Shown here piece by piece: positions 44,301-50,950 of a stretch of 64,000 bases of DNA. The notes beneath the pieces were generated by a model. That model made no database searches, had not been told where the DNA came from, and saw only the letters and a list, made by a program, of their open reading frames with translations. The translations under genes were made by a program, and so were the position numbers. Each line of letters starts with the position of its first letter. The stretch's first letter is position 1. The stretch comes from Yinghuangia sp051388915. GTDB lineage: Bacteria > Actinomycetota > Actinomycetes > Streptomycetales > Streptomycetaceae. The DNA lies in NCBI RefSeq assembly GCF_051388915.1, contig NZ_JBPKBH010000006.1, positions 1 through 64,000 on the forward strand, in the 5' to 3' direction.

Positions 44301-44960
44301 GGCGTCACCATCCCGCGCCCGAGCCACCGCCCCGGCGGCGGCCTCGACCTGCCGCGCACGATCCGCGCCAACCTCGCCACCGCCCGCCGCGAGCCCGGCC
44401 CCGGCGGCCGGGTCACGGTGATCCCGGAGAAACCGGTCTTCCGCACCAAGGCCAGGCGCACGGCCGACTGGCGACTGATCCTGGTGGTCGACGTGTCCGG
44501 CTCGATGGAGGCGTCGACCATCTGGTCCGCGCTCACCGCGTCCATCCTCGCCGGAGTCCCCGCGCTCACCACGCACTTCGTGGCGTTCTCGACCGAGGTG
44601 GTCGACTTCACCGACCAGGTGCACGATCCTCTCGGGCTGCTCCTCGACGTGCGCGTCGGCGGCGGTACGCACATCGCCGCCGGGCTGCGCTACGCCCGCG
44701 AGCTCGTCACCGTCCCGTCCCGCACGCTCGTCGCCGTCGTCAGCGACTTCGAGGAGGGCTGGCCGCTCGGCGGACTGCTGGGCGAGGTGCGCACCCTCGT
44801 CGGATCCGGCTGCCACGTCCTGGGCTGCGCGAGCCTGGACGACCGGGGCAAGCCGCGCTATTCGACCGCCGTCGCATCGCAGTTGGTCGCGGCCGGGATG
44901 CCGGTCGCGGCCCTCAGCCCGACCGAACTGGCCCGCTGGGTAGGGGAGAAGGTCCGTTGA
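41388..44960 (+). CDS. fused DUF5682 - VWA protein (YehM + YehP-like)
   Basis: 1190 residues. Residues 1 to ~785 are a DUF5682 domain: YLIGVRHHAPSLAAAM and PDVVLVELPADLQDW are the family hallmark at the N-terminus, then VAVVGAFHTPGL. A ~40-residue linker with a foreign-looking insert follows. Residues ~820-1190 are a YehP-like region (WRLVLGR at its start) ending in a von Willebrand A domain with the metal site DVSGSMEAS near 1033, GGGTH, and VVSDFEEGW. In most genomes I know of, these are two separate proteins. Expected partner of the MoxR ATPase. ATG 41388 overlaps the small frame upstream; the end overlaps the next gene (TTGA). Confidence 0.85.
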   Translation: MSERTAPGDAVDRLAGADRPYLIGVRHHAPSLAAAMPALLDAAQPDVVLVELPADLQDWVPWLAHPETRAPVALAGAGPHGLGFYPFAEFSPELAAVRWAARHEVPVVACDLPLAHRGWAEAAAPAEVDGPEASSDPAPGGDPGPGVHQALTRNLTGRPGEDLWDRLVEAAAPGSSAEAVRRAALAVGWALREDAVRMRGVDLLDLRREAWMRRALREATADGQRAVAVVGAFHTPGLLTEDKDEAVEFPGEGDGAEVVTSFVPYTYALLDERSGYPAGIRDPEWQHEVYEAAGDPNELYGVLTRAATRLSVELRAQGHASGPADAREVVRVAGDLARLRGLPAAGRGELVEAAQTVLTHGESLGRGRAVARALERVLVGTRAGRRAPGAPRSGLGPAVEAALAELGLPGPHAANPAEERDMRLDPLRTPLDRRRELLLRRLAVCRIPYAEADEVVGAGGADALTTRWRIRWSPSTAAMLDVAGVRGVTPEQAAEGVLRDRHRRELEEEGPTAAQVLAGLEQAAECGLEVLAAERVREVGEILPAYASLPELLTGLALLDRVGAGHIPGLDQAPKELPSIAADLTAAAVRQIDGLAGSEDVVDARALVELAGRADAFGGVRLTDALARLAADGAPLMAAAAGAVRVILGQEEAGAFGERVASWLDDATTGERRADLVRRLTGVLTAAGPLLEAGGAALDPLLARVVELPDRDFLTRLPALRGGFDALSPAARGRVLAVVEERLDDRIETETSVSPESLAAWTSADLAARTVLTGRGLWPPRPGEAVGRSDAPCGLPEAAEGTALPNPQGGGLEQKSHDHTALAPQARWRLVLGRRTDPRDSRAGRIGAALDELYGTGRGEGSRGDLAVPANGGGREAAYPSARDWSEDLAALFGPSVREEVLAAAVAAGRRDAITELDPAAAQPSVDLLRAVLEHAGGLPESRIAALRPLVDRIVAELTRELATRLRPALAGVTIPRPSHRPGGGLDLPRTIRANLATARREPGPGGRVTVIPEKPVFRTKARRTADWRLILVVDVSGSMEASTIWSALTASILAGVPALTTHFVAFSTEVVDFTDQVHDPLGLLLDVRVGGGTHIAAGLRYARELVTVPSRTLVAVVSDFEEGWPLGGLLGEVRTLVGSGCHVLGCASLDDRGKPRYSTAVASQLVAAGMPVAALSPTELARWVGEKVR
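43741..43853. repeat. insert module, copy 1 (in DUF5682-VWA gene)
   Basis: A ~110-bp segment starting with GGTCGGACGATCGG, containing AAACCCCCAAGGTGGGGGCC and ending with AGAAATCGCATGATCACACC. It is translated in frame as PNPQGGGLEQKSHDHTA. A related segment with the same order and spacing lies at 45357-45470 in the next gene. Confidence 0.6.
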
Positions 44961-47128
44961 GCACACCAGACGTGGTCCTTGCGTCGGTCGCGGTACGTCC
45001 CGGCGTCGTGGCCGACATCGTCGAAGCACTCCCACCGCGCCTGCGCAAGCGGCTGGACGGGGCTGTGGACAAGCTCCTCGCCCGGCCGATCACCCGCGAC
45101 GGCGACACCGTGCGCATCGCGGTGGACGACGACGCGGACCTCACGCTGAATGCCCCCGGCGGCGTCGTGCGTACGGCCGAAGACGTGGTGTGCGCGTGCC
45201 TGTTGGCACCGAGCTGCCTGCACCGCGCCGCCGCCGTGTCGGCGCTGACGGTGTCGCTGGACGACGATCCCGACGATGCGCCCGACGACGCCGCCGGAGC
45301 CGCCGACGCGGGCCCCGATCCCACAGTGGTTGACGGCCCGTCCACCGCCGAGACTCCGAAAGTCGGACAATCACCCGGCGCCGGTGGACGGCCGAACGCC
45401 CGCGCCGCGACGACTCCACTAAACCCCCAGGTCGGGGGGCCGGATGAAAAGTCGGACGATCGCACCGCCACCACGCCCGCCCAACACGCCGCCGCCCACA
45501 CCCTGTGGAAGGCCGCCGCGCTCGTCCTCGACGCCGGAATCCCCGGCGCGGGTGCCGTCCAGCAGGCCGAACTCCTGCGCGCCGCCCACTCCGCGAAGCT
45601 CGCCGGACTCCACCGCGGCGCCGCCGCGGCCGTCTCCGTCACCACCGCCCTCCGCGCGGCCCGCGCCGAAGACCCCGCCCACCGCCTCCTGGACCTCGCC
45701 GAATCCCTCCGCGAACTCCTCGACACCGCCGACCAGTTGACCTCGTCGGCCGCATCCGCCGAACTTCTGGGGACGGCACGGCAGGCGTACGCCCACTCGG
45801 GATCACTGCGCCTGTACGGCCTGTTCACCGAGCCCCTGCGCACCGCCTCGGGGCATGCGGGCGTCGTGACGTACACCCTCGGCCCGGACGGCGCGCTCCG
45901 CACCGTCTCCGACGTCATGCCCGGCACCCCGGACCGCATCGCCGGGGCGGCCGCGCGCGCCGTACGCATGGGCGACACCGCCCTCGACCACCACGCGCTG
46001 ACCCGCGCGGGCCTGCTGGTCTCCGGGGCCACCGAGTCCGCGACGGGCCGCCTCGGCGCCGGCGCCTCGGTGCGCGCCGTCAGCGCGTCCGGCGCCGCGT
46101 GGCACGCCGAACCGCTCGCCGCGCTGTGGGCCGAACCGCCGTCCGTCCAGGTCGCCCGCGTCCTGCGGGCCCGTGAACTGCCCGCGGACGCCCGCCGCGC
46201 CGGTGCGGAACTCCTCTTCCTGGACGTCGAGATCCTCGGGCCCATCGCCGCGTCGGCCGCGTCGGGCCAGGGCGATCGGGTGGCGGCCCGCTGCCTCGGC
46301 ACGGGGACGCCCGTCCAACTCCTGGTCGCCGACGACCACCCGGCCCTGGCGTACCGCGACAACATGCGCCTGATCGCCGGTCACCGCGGGCTGGCCCTGA
46401 GGCTGATCGGCCGGCTCGAACCGGGAGCAGACACGGCCGTACGCGTCCTCGCAGTCGCCCCCGCCCCCACACCGGACGTCCCCGCGACCGACATCCCTAC
46501 ATCGGACACCCCTACATCCGACGCTGCTGCACCCACCCCTACACCCGACACCTCTACACCCGACACGGCCATCGACACGTCCGCTCCCGTCACCCCCGCC
46601 GCCGACAGCCCCGCCGAAAGCCCCGGCCACAGCCCCACCGCGGCAGGCACCCCCGTCCTCACCCTCGCCCCCGCCCTCAAAGGCCGCGTCAACCTCGGCC
46701 TCGACCGCCTCCAGCGCGCCGACTTCACCGGCCCGGCGGAGCACGCCGCGACCGCTGGTCACACCGGCGTACGCCCCTCCCCGCCACCAACCGCCACCCT
46801 CGCCCCGCCGCACACCGACGAGGCACCCGTGTACCTCGTGCACCGCCAGGTGGAACGCGCCGTCGCCGGCGGCCGCCCCGCCGTCGCCCTCGCCGGTACG
46901 CTCGCGCGCGACACCGCCCGCCTACGCCGCGACGGCCTCAGCACCGGCGCCGACCTGCTGGAACACCTCGCCGCCTCGGCCGCGGACCGGGGCCGCGACG
47001 TCTTCGGACGGCTCCTCCCGGCCGACACCGACCGCCTCGCGCGCGCGTGGCTGGCGACCGCGGGCTACGCGCGCGCGGTGGACGCGGCCCTCACCGCACG
47101 CGCCTGGGGTCCGCCAGGGGAGCTCTGA
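44957..47128 (+). CDS. SWIM zinc-finger protein (YehQ-like), last gene of the operon
   Basis: 723 residues starting at TTG 44957 (TTGA overlap, GGGGAGAAGG upstream). The SWIM motif C-x-C-x5-C-x-H is at Cys79, Cys81, Cys87 and His89 (CACLLAPSCLH), preceded by a strand-rich segment. A linker with an insert follows (~150-175), then a helical region, a mid domain, an acidic Thr/Pro/Asp linker (~505-565) and a helical C-terminus. SWIM domains bind DNA or protein. Together with the MoxR, DUF5682 and VWA parts this completes the set seen in E. coli yehL-M-P-Q. Biochemical role unknown. Confidence 0.8.
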   Translation: MSTPDVVLASVAVRPGVVADIVEALPPRLRKRLDGAVDKLLARPITRDGDTVRIAVDDDADLTLNAPGGVVRTAEDVVCACLLAPSCLHRAAAVSALTVSLDDDPDDAPDDAAGAADAGPDPTVVDGPSTAETPKVGQSPGAGGRPNARAATTPLNPQVGGPDEKSDDRTATTPAQHAAAHTLWKAAALVLDAGIPGAGAVQQAELLRAAHSAKLAGLHRGAAAAVSVTTALRAARAEDPAHRLLDLAESLRELLDTADQLTSSAASAELLGTARQAYAHSGSLRLYGLFTEPLRTASGHAGVVTYTLGPDGALRTVSDVMPGTPDRIAGAAARAVRMGDTALDHHALTRAGLLVSGATESATGRLGAGASVRAVSASGAAWHAEPLAALWAEPPSVQVARVLRARELPADARRAGAELLFLDVEILGPIAASAASGQGDRVAARCLGTGTPVQLLVADDHPALAYRDNMRLIAGHRGLALRLIGRLEPGADTAVRVLAVAPAPTPDVPATDIPTSDTPTSDAAAPTPTPDTSTPDTAIDTSAPVTPAADSPAESPGHSPTAAGTPVLTLAPALKGRVNLGLDRLQRADFTGPAEHAATAGHTGVRPSPPPTATLAPPHTDEAPVYLVHRQVERAVAGGRPAVALAGTLARDTARLRRDGLSTGADLLEHLAASAADRGRDVFGRLLPADTDRLARAWLATAGYARAVDAALTARAWGPPGEL
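45357..45470. repeat. insert module, copy 2 (in SWIM gene)
   Basis: Starts with GAAAGTCGGACAATCACC, contains AAACCCCCAGGTCGGGGG and ends with AAAAGTCGGACGATCGCACC. It is translated in frame as LNPQVGGPDEKSDDRTA, clearly related to copy 1 (N-P-Q-x-G-G…E/Q-K-S-x-D-x-T-A). Direct repeats of AGTCGGACRATC flank it about 89 bp apart, as in copy 1 (about 90 bp). Confidence 0.6.
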
Positions 47129-47194
47129 CCTGCGGCCGAACATCCGCACCGGGGCGGGCGGGTAACCGATTTCCGATGCAGGGCATAGGCCGTG

Positions 47195-47200
47195 TATGGT
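47195..47200 (+). promoter_or_regulatory. promoter of the tRNA-Thr/tRNA-Met unit
   Basis: TATGGT as -10 box with TTCCGA (47171-47176) as a -35 box 18 bp upstream; the transcript would begin a few bases before tRNA-Thr. Confidence 0.45.
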
Positions 47201-47211
47201 TTCACCTGCTC

Positions 47212-47284
47212 GCCCCAATAGCTCAGTCGGCAGAGCGTCTCCATGGTAAGGAGAAGGTCTACGGTTCGATTCCGTATTGGGGCT
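47212..47284 (+). tRNA. tRNA-Thr (GGT)
   Basis: 73-nt cloverleaf. Acceptor GCCCCAA pairs with TTGGGGC, the D arm is GCTC…GAGC, the anticodon stem TCTCC/GGAGA has loop ATGGTAA with anticodon GGT, and the T arm is TACGG TTCGATT CCGTA. No CCA is encoded. First of two adjacent tRNAs. Confidence 0.95.
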
Positions 47285-47331
47285 CTGACGAGGAAGACCC
47301 CGTCCAGGCAATGGGCGGGGGCCTTCGTCGA

Positions 47332-47404
47332 GGCGGCGTAGCTCAGTCGGTAGAGCAAGCGGCTCATAATCGCTGTGTCACCGGTTCAAGTCCGGTCGCC
47401 GCTA
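47332..47404 (+). tRNA. tRNA-Met (CAT)
   Basis: 73-nt cloverleaf. Acceptor GGCGGCG with CGCCGCT (one G-T end pair), D arm GCTC…GAGC, anticodon loop CTCATAA with anticodon CAT, T arm ACCGG TTCAAGT CCGGT. The first base pair and arm features fit an elongator rather than an initiator tRNA. It lies just before rpmG, as usual in Streptomyces. Confidence 0.93.
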
Positions 47405-47485
47405 CCCAAGGAGCCGATGTGGGGGATACCCCAGGTCGGCTGCTTCTGCTGAAATCACATCCGCGACTGTCAGGAAGGCGCTCCC

Positions 47486-47650
47486 GTGGCTGCCACAGAT
47501 GTCCGCCCGAAGATCACGCTTGCCTGCGTGGAGTGCAAGGAGCGGAACTACATCACCAAGAAGAACCGGCGTAACGACCCGGACCGTCTTGAGATGAAGA
47601 AGCACTGCCCGCGCTGCAACTCCCACACGGCGCACCGCGAGACCCGCTGA
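47486..47650 (+). CDS. rpmG: 50S ribosomal protein L33
   Basis: 54 residues, GTG start after AGGAAGG. KITLACVECKERNYITKKNRRNDPDRLE and MKKHCPRCNSHTAHRETR are typical L33. Both CxxC pairs are present (CVEC, CPRC), so this is the zinc-binding form. The rRNA-binding protein sits near the ribosomal E site. Followed by a strong hairpin terminator. Confidence 0.97.
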   Translation: MAATDVRPKITLACVECKERNYITKKNRRNDPDRLEMKKHCPRCNSHTAHRETR

Positions 47651-47691
47651 CGCCGGTCCGCGCAGGCGGCACCGAGCACCCAGGCATTCGA

Positions 47692-47721
47692 CGAGGCCAC
47701 CCCGCATCCGGGGTGGCCTCG
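47692..47721 (+). terminator. hairpin terminator after rpmG
   Basis: CGAGGCCACCCC and GGGGTGGCCTCG form a perfect 12-bp stem with a 6-nt loop, 42 bp after the rpmG stop. Only a weak T-rich tail follows (TTCGTCGT), as is common in high-GC genomes. Confidence 0.75.
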
Positions 47722-47830
47722 TTCGTCGTACGGCCGCACCATTCGACACGCGCTCGGCACCGCGGCACCGCGTCACCCCACTCGGCATTCACCCGGCATT
47801 CACATCGGCTTCGTTGGAGGCGACCCTCGG

Positions 47831-48343
47831 ATGGCGCTGGATCCCAAGTTCATCGGGCGCACGTACCCGCCCACCGCCCCGTACGAGGTGGGCCGCGAGA
47901 AGATCCGCGAGTTCGCCGACGCGATCGGCGACGCGAACCCCGTCCACCGCGACCCGGCGGCCGCCGCGAAGTTCGGCCACCCGGACGTCATCGCGCCGGT
48001 GACCTTCCCCATCGTGATCTCGCTCGGGGCCGCCGAGCAGATCGTGATGGACCCCGAACTGGGGCTCGACTACTCGCGCGTCGTGCACGCCGACCAGCGC
48101 TTCACGTACGCCCGCCCGGTGCGCGCGGGCGACCGCCTCGTGGCCGTCGTCACCGTCGAGAACATCAAGACGATGGCGGGGAACGACATCATCACCACCC
48201 GCGCGGACATCGCGACGGTGGACGGCGAGCACGTCGTGACCGCCCGCTCCACCCTCGCGGCGCGCGGCACCGCGGACGCCGGGACCGCGGCCGACAGCAC
48301 CGCCGACACCACCGCCGAGACCGCCAAGACCGGGGAGAACTGA
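47831..48343 (+). CDS. MaoC-like (R)-hydroxyacyl dehydratase subunit, HadA/UPF0336 type
   Basis: 170 residues. ALDPKFIGRTYPPTAPYEVGREKIREFADAIGDANPVHRDP is the signature start of the UPF0336/FAS1-DH region; FGHPDVIAPVTFPIVIS follows. A hot-dog fold subunit that pairs with the product of the next gene to dehydrate 3-hydroxyacyl thioesters in fatty-acid synthesis, by analogy with mycobacterial HadA/HadB. The last ~25 residues are a Thr/Ala/Asp-rich tail. The next gene starts 1 bp after the stop. Confidence 0.88.
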   Translation: MALDPKFIGRTYPPTAPYEVGREKIREFADAIGDANPVHRDPAAAAKFGHPDVIAPVTFPIVISLGAAEQIVMDPELGLDYSRVVHADQRFTYARPVRAGDRLVAVVTVENIKTMAGNDIITTRADIATVDGEHVVTARSTLAARGTADAGTAADSTADTTAETAKTGEN

Positions 48344-48344
48344 C

Positions 48345-48773
48345 GTGGCCGCAGGCATCAGCTACGACGACGTCGAGATCGGCACCGAGCTGCCGCCGCA
48401 GTCCTTCCCCGTGGAGCGCGCTGACCTGGTCCGGTACGCCGGCGCCTCGGGCGACTTCAACCCCATCCACTGGAACCCGCGCTTCGCGGTCGAGGTCGGC
48501 CTGCCGGACGTCATCGCGCACGGCATGTTCACGATGGCCGAGGCGGTCCGCGTCGTGACCGACTGGGTGGGCGACCCGGGCGCGGTGGTCGAGTACTCGG
48601 TGAAGTTCACCCGTCCGGTGGTCGTTCCCGACCCCGACGGAGCGGTGGTCCAGGTGACCGGCAAGGTCGCGCAGAAGCTGGACGACCGGCGGGTCCGCGT
48701 CGACCTCCACGTCACGTGCGGGGACGCGGGCAAGGTTCTCGGCGTCCCACGCGCCGTGGTGCAGCTCGCCTGA
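48345..48773 (+). CDS. MaoC-like dehydratase catalytic subunit, HadB type
   Basis: 142 residues, GTG start. The hydratase-2 motif is clear: YAGASGDFNPIHWNPRFAVEVGLPDVIAHGMFTMAEAV, giving the catalytic Asp and His (D-F-N-P-I-H). Works with the preceding HadA-like subunit. The pair followed by murB is a conserved actinobacterial order. Confidence 0.9.
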   Translation: MAAGISYDDVEIGTELPPQSFPVERADLVRYAGASGDFNPIHWNPRFAVEVGLPDVIAHGMFTMAEAVRVVTDWVGDPGAVVEYSVKFTRPVVVPDPDGAVVQVTGKVAQKLDDRRVRVDLHVTCGDAGKVLGVPRAVVQLA

Positions 48774-48788
48774 CCGTACGCTGTCCGG

Positions 48789-49853
48789 GTGCAGCATCTC
48801 GCCGATTCACCCCTCGCCCCGTTGACCACGCTCCGCCTCGGCGGCCCGGCCCGCCGTCTGTACGAGGCGACCACGACCGCCGAACTGGTCGCCGTCGTCA
48901 AGGACGCCGACGACCACGGCACGCCGCTGCTGCTGATCGGCGGCGGCAGCAACCTGGTCGTCGGTGACCAGGGGTTCGACGGCATCGTCGTGCGGATCGC
49001 CACCAAGGGGCACTCGCTCGGCGCCAACGGCCTGCTCAGCGCGGACGCCGGGGTCCGCTGGGACCACCTGGTCGAGACCGCGGTCGACGCGGGCTGGGCC
49101 GGCATCGAGTTCCTGTCCGGCATCCCCGGCAGCGCGGGGGCGACGCCGATCCAGAACGTGGGGGCCTACGGCCAGGAGGTCGCGGAGACCGTCGCGATGG
49201 TCGAGGTGTACGACCGGCGCTCGGGGCGCATGGAGCTGCTCGACCCGTCCGAGTGCGGGTTCGCGTACCGCGACAGCGTCTTCAAGGCGCCGGAGAACGC
49301 AGACCGCTACGTGGTGCTGCGCGTGCACTTCCAGCTCCGCGCCGAGGGCGGCGCCTCCGCTCCGGTGAAGTACGCGGAGGTCGCCCGTGCGCTGGGCGTC
49401 GAGCAGGGCGCCGGCGTGCCGCTCGCGACCGCCCGCGACACGGTGCTCGGACTGCGCCGGGCCAAGGGCATGGTGCTGGACGAGGCGGACCACGACACGT
49501 GGAGCGCCGGGTCGTTCTTCACCAACCCGATCCTGACCGAGGCGCAGTTCGCCGACCTGACGCGCCGCGCGGCGGAGCGCCTGGGCGACGGCGCGGAGCC
49601 ACCCCGCTATCCGGCGGGGGAGGGGCTCGCGAAGACCTCCGCCGCGTGGCTGATCGAACGCGCCGGCTTCACCAAGGGCTACGGCACCGGCCCTGCCCGC
49701 ATCTCCACCAAGCACACCCTCGCCCTCACCAACCGCGGCTCCGCGAAGACCGAGGACTTGCTGGCCCTGGCCCGCGAAGTCCGTGACGGCGTACGAGAGT
49801 TCTTCGCCGTGGACCTGATCAACGAGCCGGTCTTCATCAACGCGACCCTGTAG
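48789..49853 (+). CDS. murB: UDP-N-acetylenolpyruvoylglucosamine reductase
   Basis: 354 residues, GTG start. TTLRLGGPARRLYEATT and LLIGGGSNLVVGDQGFDGIVVRI form the FAD-binding part. GIEFLSGIPGSAGATPIQNVGAYGQEV and CGFAYRDSVFK follow, and AGSFFTNPIL contains the catalytic Ser. LIERAGFTKGYG and LALTNRGSA complete the C-terminal domain. It reduces UDP-GlcNAc-enolpyruvate to UDP-MurNAc in peptidoglycan synthesis. Confidence 0.96.
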   Translation: MQHLADSPLAPLTTLRLGGPARRLYEATTTAELVAVVKDADDHGTPLLLIGGGSNLVVGDQGFDGIVVRIATKGHSLGANGLLSADAGVRWDHLVETAVDAGWAGIEFLSGIPGSAGATPIQNVGAYGQEVAETVAMVEVYDRRSGRMELLDPSECGFAYRDSVFKAPENADRYVVLRVHFQLRAEGGASAPVKYAEVARALGVEQGAGVPLATARDTVLGLRRAKGMVLDEADHDTWSAGSFFTNPILTEAQFADLTRRAAERLGDGAEPPRYPAGEGLAKTSAAWLIERAGFTKGYGTGPARISTKHTLALTNRGSAKTEDLLALAREVRDGVREFFAVDLINEPVFINATL

Positions 49854-49951
49854 GCCGCCAGCCCTACTTCGGCGGCACACGCCACCACCCCGATCGCCAC
49901 GCCGCGCCCTGGCCGCCGCCTGCCCACAATCCCGCCCCGCGCCCCTCTATG

Positions 49952-50087
49952 CCGAAGCACCCCAATCGCGCCCTTCCCCGCCGACGCGGCATCACCGCGC
50001 CCCTTCCCCCCGAAGCGCCCCAACCGCGCCCTTCCCCGCCGACGCGGCCCTACCGCGCCCCATCCCCCCGAAGCGCTTCGAATTCGT
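49952..50087. repeat. 58-bp tandem repeat, 2.3 copies, upstream of the TetR gene
   Basis: Unit 1 is 49952-50009, unit 2 is 50010-50067, and a partial third starts at 50068. Units begin CCGAAGC and differ at only a few positions. The repeat separates murB from the TetR promoter. Confidence 0.92.
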
Positions 50088-50110
50088 CCCCGATACCGCT
50101 TGACGACGCT

Positions 50111-50128
50111 AGTTATTGAGTAATAACT
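50111..50128. promoter_or_regulatory. operator 1 of the TetR/MFS pair
   Basis: AGTTATTGAGTAATAACT, form AGTTA-N8-TAACT with a 6-4-6 perfect inner palindrome (GTTATT/AATAAC). It covers the -10 region (TAATAA 50121) of the TetR gene, with TTGACG at 50100 as a possible -35 box. The same 18-bp form occurs twice before the MFS gene. Confidence 0.75.
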
Positions 50129-50136
50129 TACTTCAC

Positions 50137-50742
50137 ATGGCAGCCCCCACCAGCACCAAAGGAGCCGGCACCGTCCGGATGAGCGCCGATGAGCGGCGGA
50201 TCGCGGTCATCCGCGCCGCGCTCTCCGAGTTCGCCAAGGGTGGCTTCCACGGCACGTCCACGGCCGCGATCGCCAATCGCGTCGGTGTCTCGCAGCCGTA
50301 CTTGTTCCGCCTGTTCGACGACAAGAAGGCGCTCTTCCTCGCCACGGTGGAGCACGGCTTCCAGCGCGTCGAGCAGACGTTCGCCGGCGCCACGAAGGGC
50401 CTCCGGGGGCACGAGGCCATCCACGCGATGGCCCATGCGTACCAGGACCTGCTGGACGCGGACTCGGACCTGCTGCGCATCCAGCTCCAGGCGTACGTCG
50501 CCGCGCACGACCCGGAGCTGAAGCCGCAGATCCGGAAGTTCTGGGACAGCCTCGACGCGCTCGTCCGCGACATCACCGGGGCGGACGCCGAGGTGATGAC
50601 CACCTTCTTCGCGCGCGGCATGCTCTGCAACGTGATCGCCGCCATCGACCTGCCCCGTGAGCGCTACTTCGGCGACTTCCTCGGCGAGGACGGTCGCGAG
50701 GTGGAGTGCGAGCGGTGCTGGGCGACCAACGCGCCGGACTGA
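50137..50742 (+). CDS. TetR-family repressor of the downstream MFS pump
   Basis: 201 residues. HTH: RIAVIRAALSEFAKGGFHGTSTAAIANRVGVSQPYLFRLFDDKKALFLATVEHGF, a classical TetR DNA-binding domain. C-terminal ligand domain of the type found in regulators of drug pumps. ATG 50137 lies directly after the operator with no ribosome site, so a leaderless transcript is likely; ATG 50179 is an alternative. Autoregulated through operator 1 and probably controls the MFS gene through operators 2 and 3. Confidence 0.9.
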   Translation: MAAPTSTKGAGTVRMSADERRIAVIRAALSEFAKGGFHGTSTAAIANRVGVSQPYLFRLFDDKKALFLATVEHGFQRVEQTFAGATKGLRGHEAIHAMAHAYQDLLDADSDLLRIQLQAYVAAHDPELKPQIRKFWDSLDALVRDITGADAEVMTTFFARGMLCNVIAAIDLPRERYFGDFLGEDGREVECERCWATNAPD

Positions 50743-50855
50743 GCCGCGCCGCCCTCGTCTTCCCCGCCCACGCCGCACCCCCACCCACCCCTCTGCCGTC
50801 CCTCTTCGCGCCCCCGGGCCCGTCCCCCGTGCCCCGGGAGAGGTGTGCCCGGCAA

Positions 50856-50873
50856 AGTTAGTCATCAATAACT
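50856..50873. promoter_or_regulatory. operator 2 of the TetR/MFS pair
   Basis: AGTTAGTCATCAATAACT, same AGTTA-N8-TAACT form as operator 1. It lies about 80 bp before the MFS start. Confidence 0.72.
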
Positions 50874-50888
50874 CAGCTTCGCGTCAAA

Positions 50889-50906
50889 AGTTAGTAATCA
50901 ATAACT
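50889..50906. promoter_or_regulatory. operator 3 of the TetR/MFS pair
   Basis: AGTTAGTAATCAATAACT, one base different from operator 2 and exactly 33 bp downstream of it, about three helical turns, so both would face the same side of the DNA. Confidence 0.72.
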
Positions 50907-50950
50907 ATCCGATCGGCCCCGCCCGGCCGACGAACCGTCAGGGGATGAAC

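Noticed and set aside
47212..47404. Integration site of a mobile element at tRNA-Thr/tRNA-Met
   Set aside because: No integrase gene, no duplicated tRNA 3' end and normal core genes (rpmG, MaoC pair, murB) follow directly.
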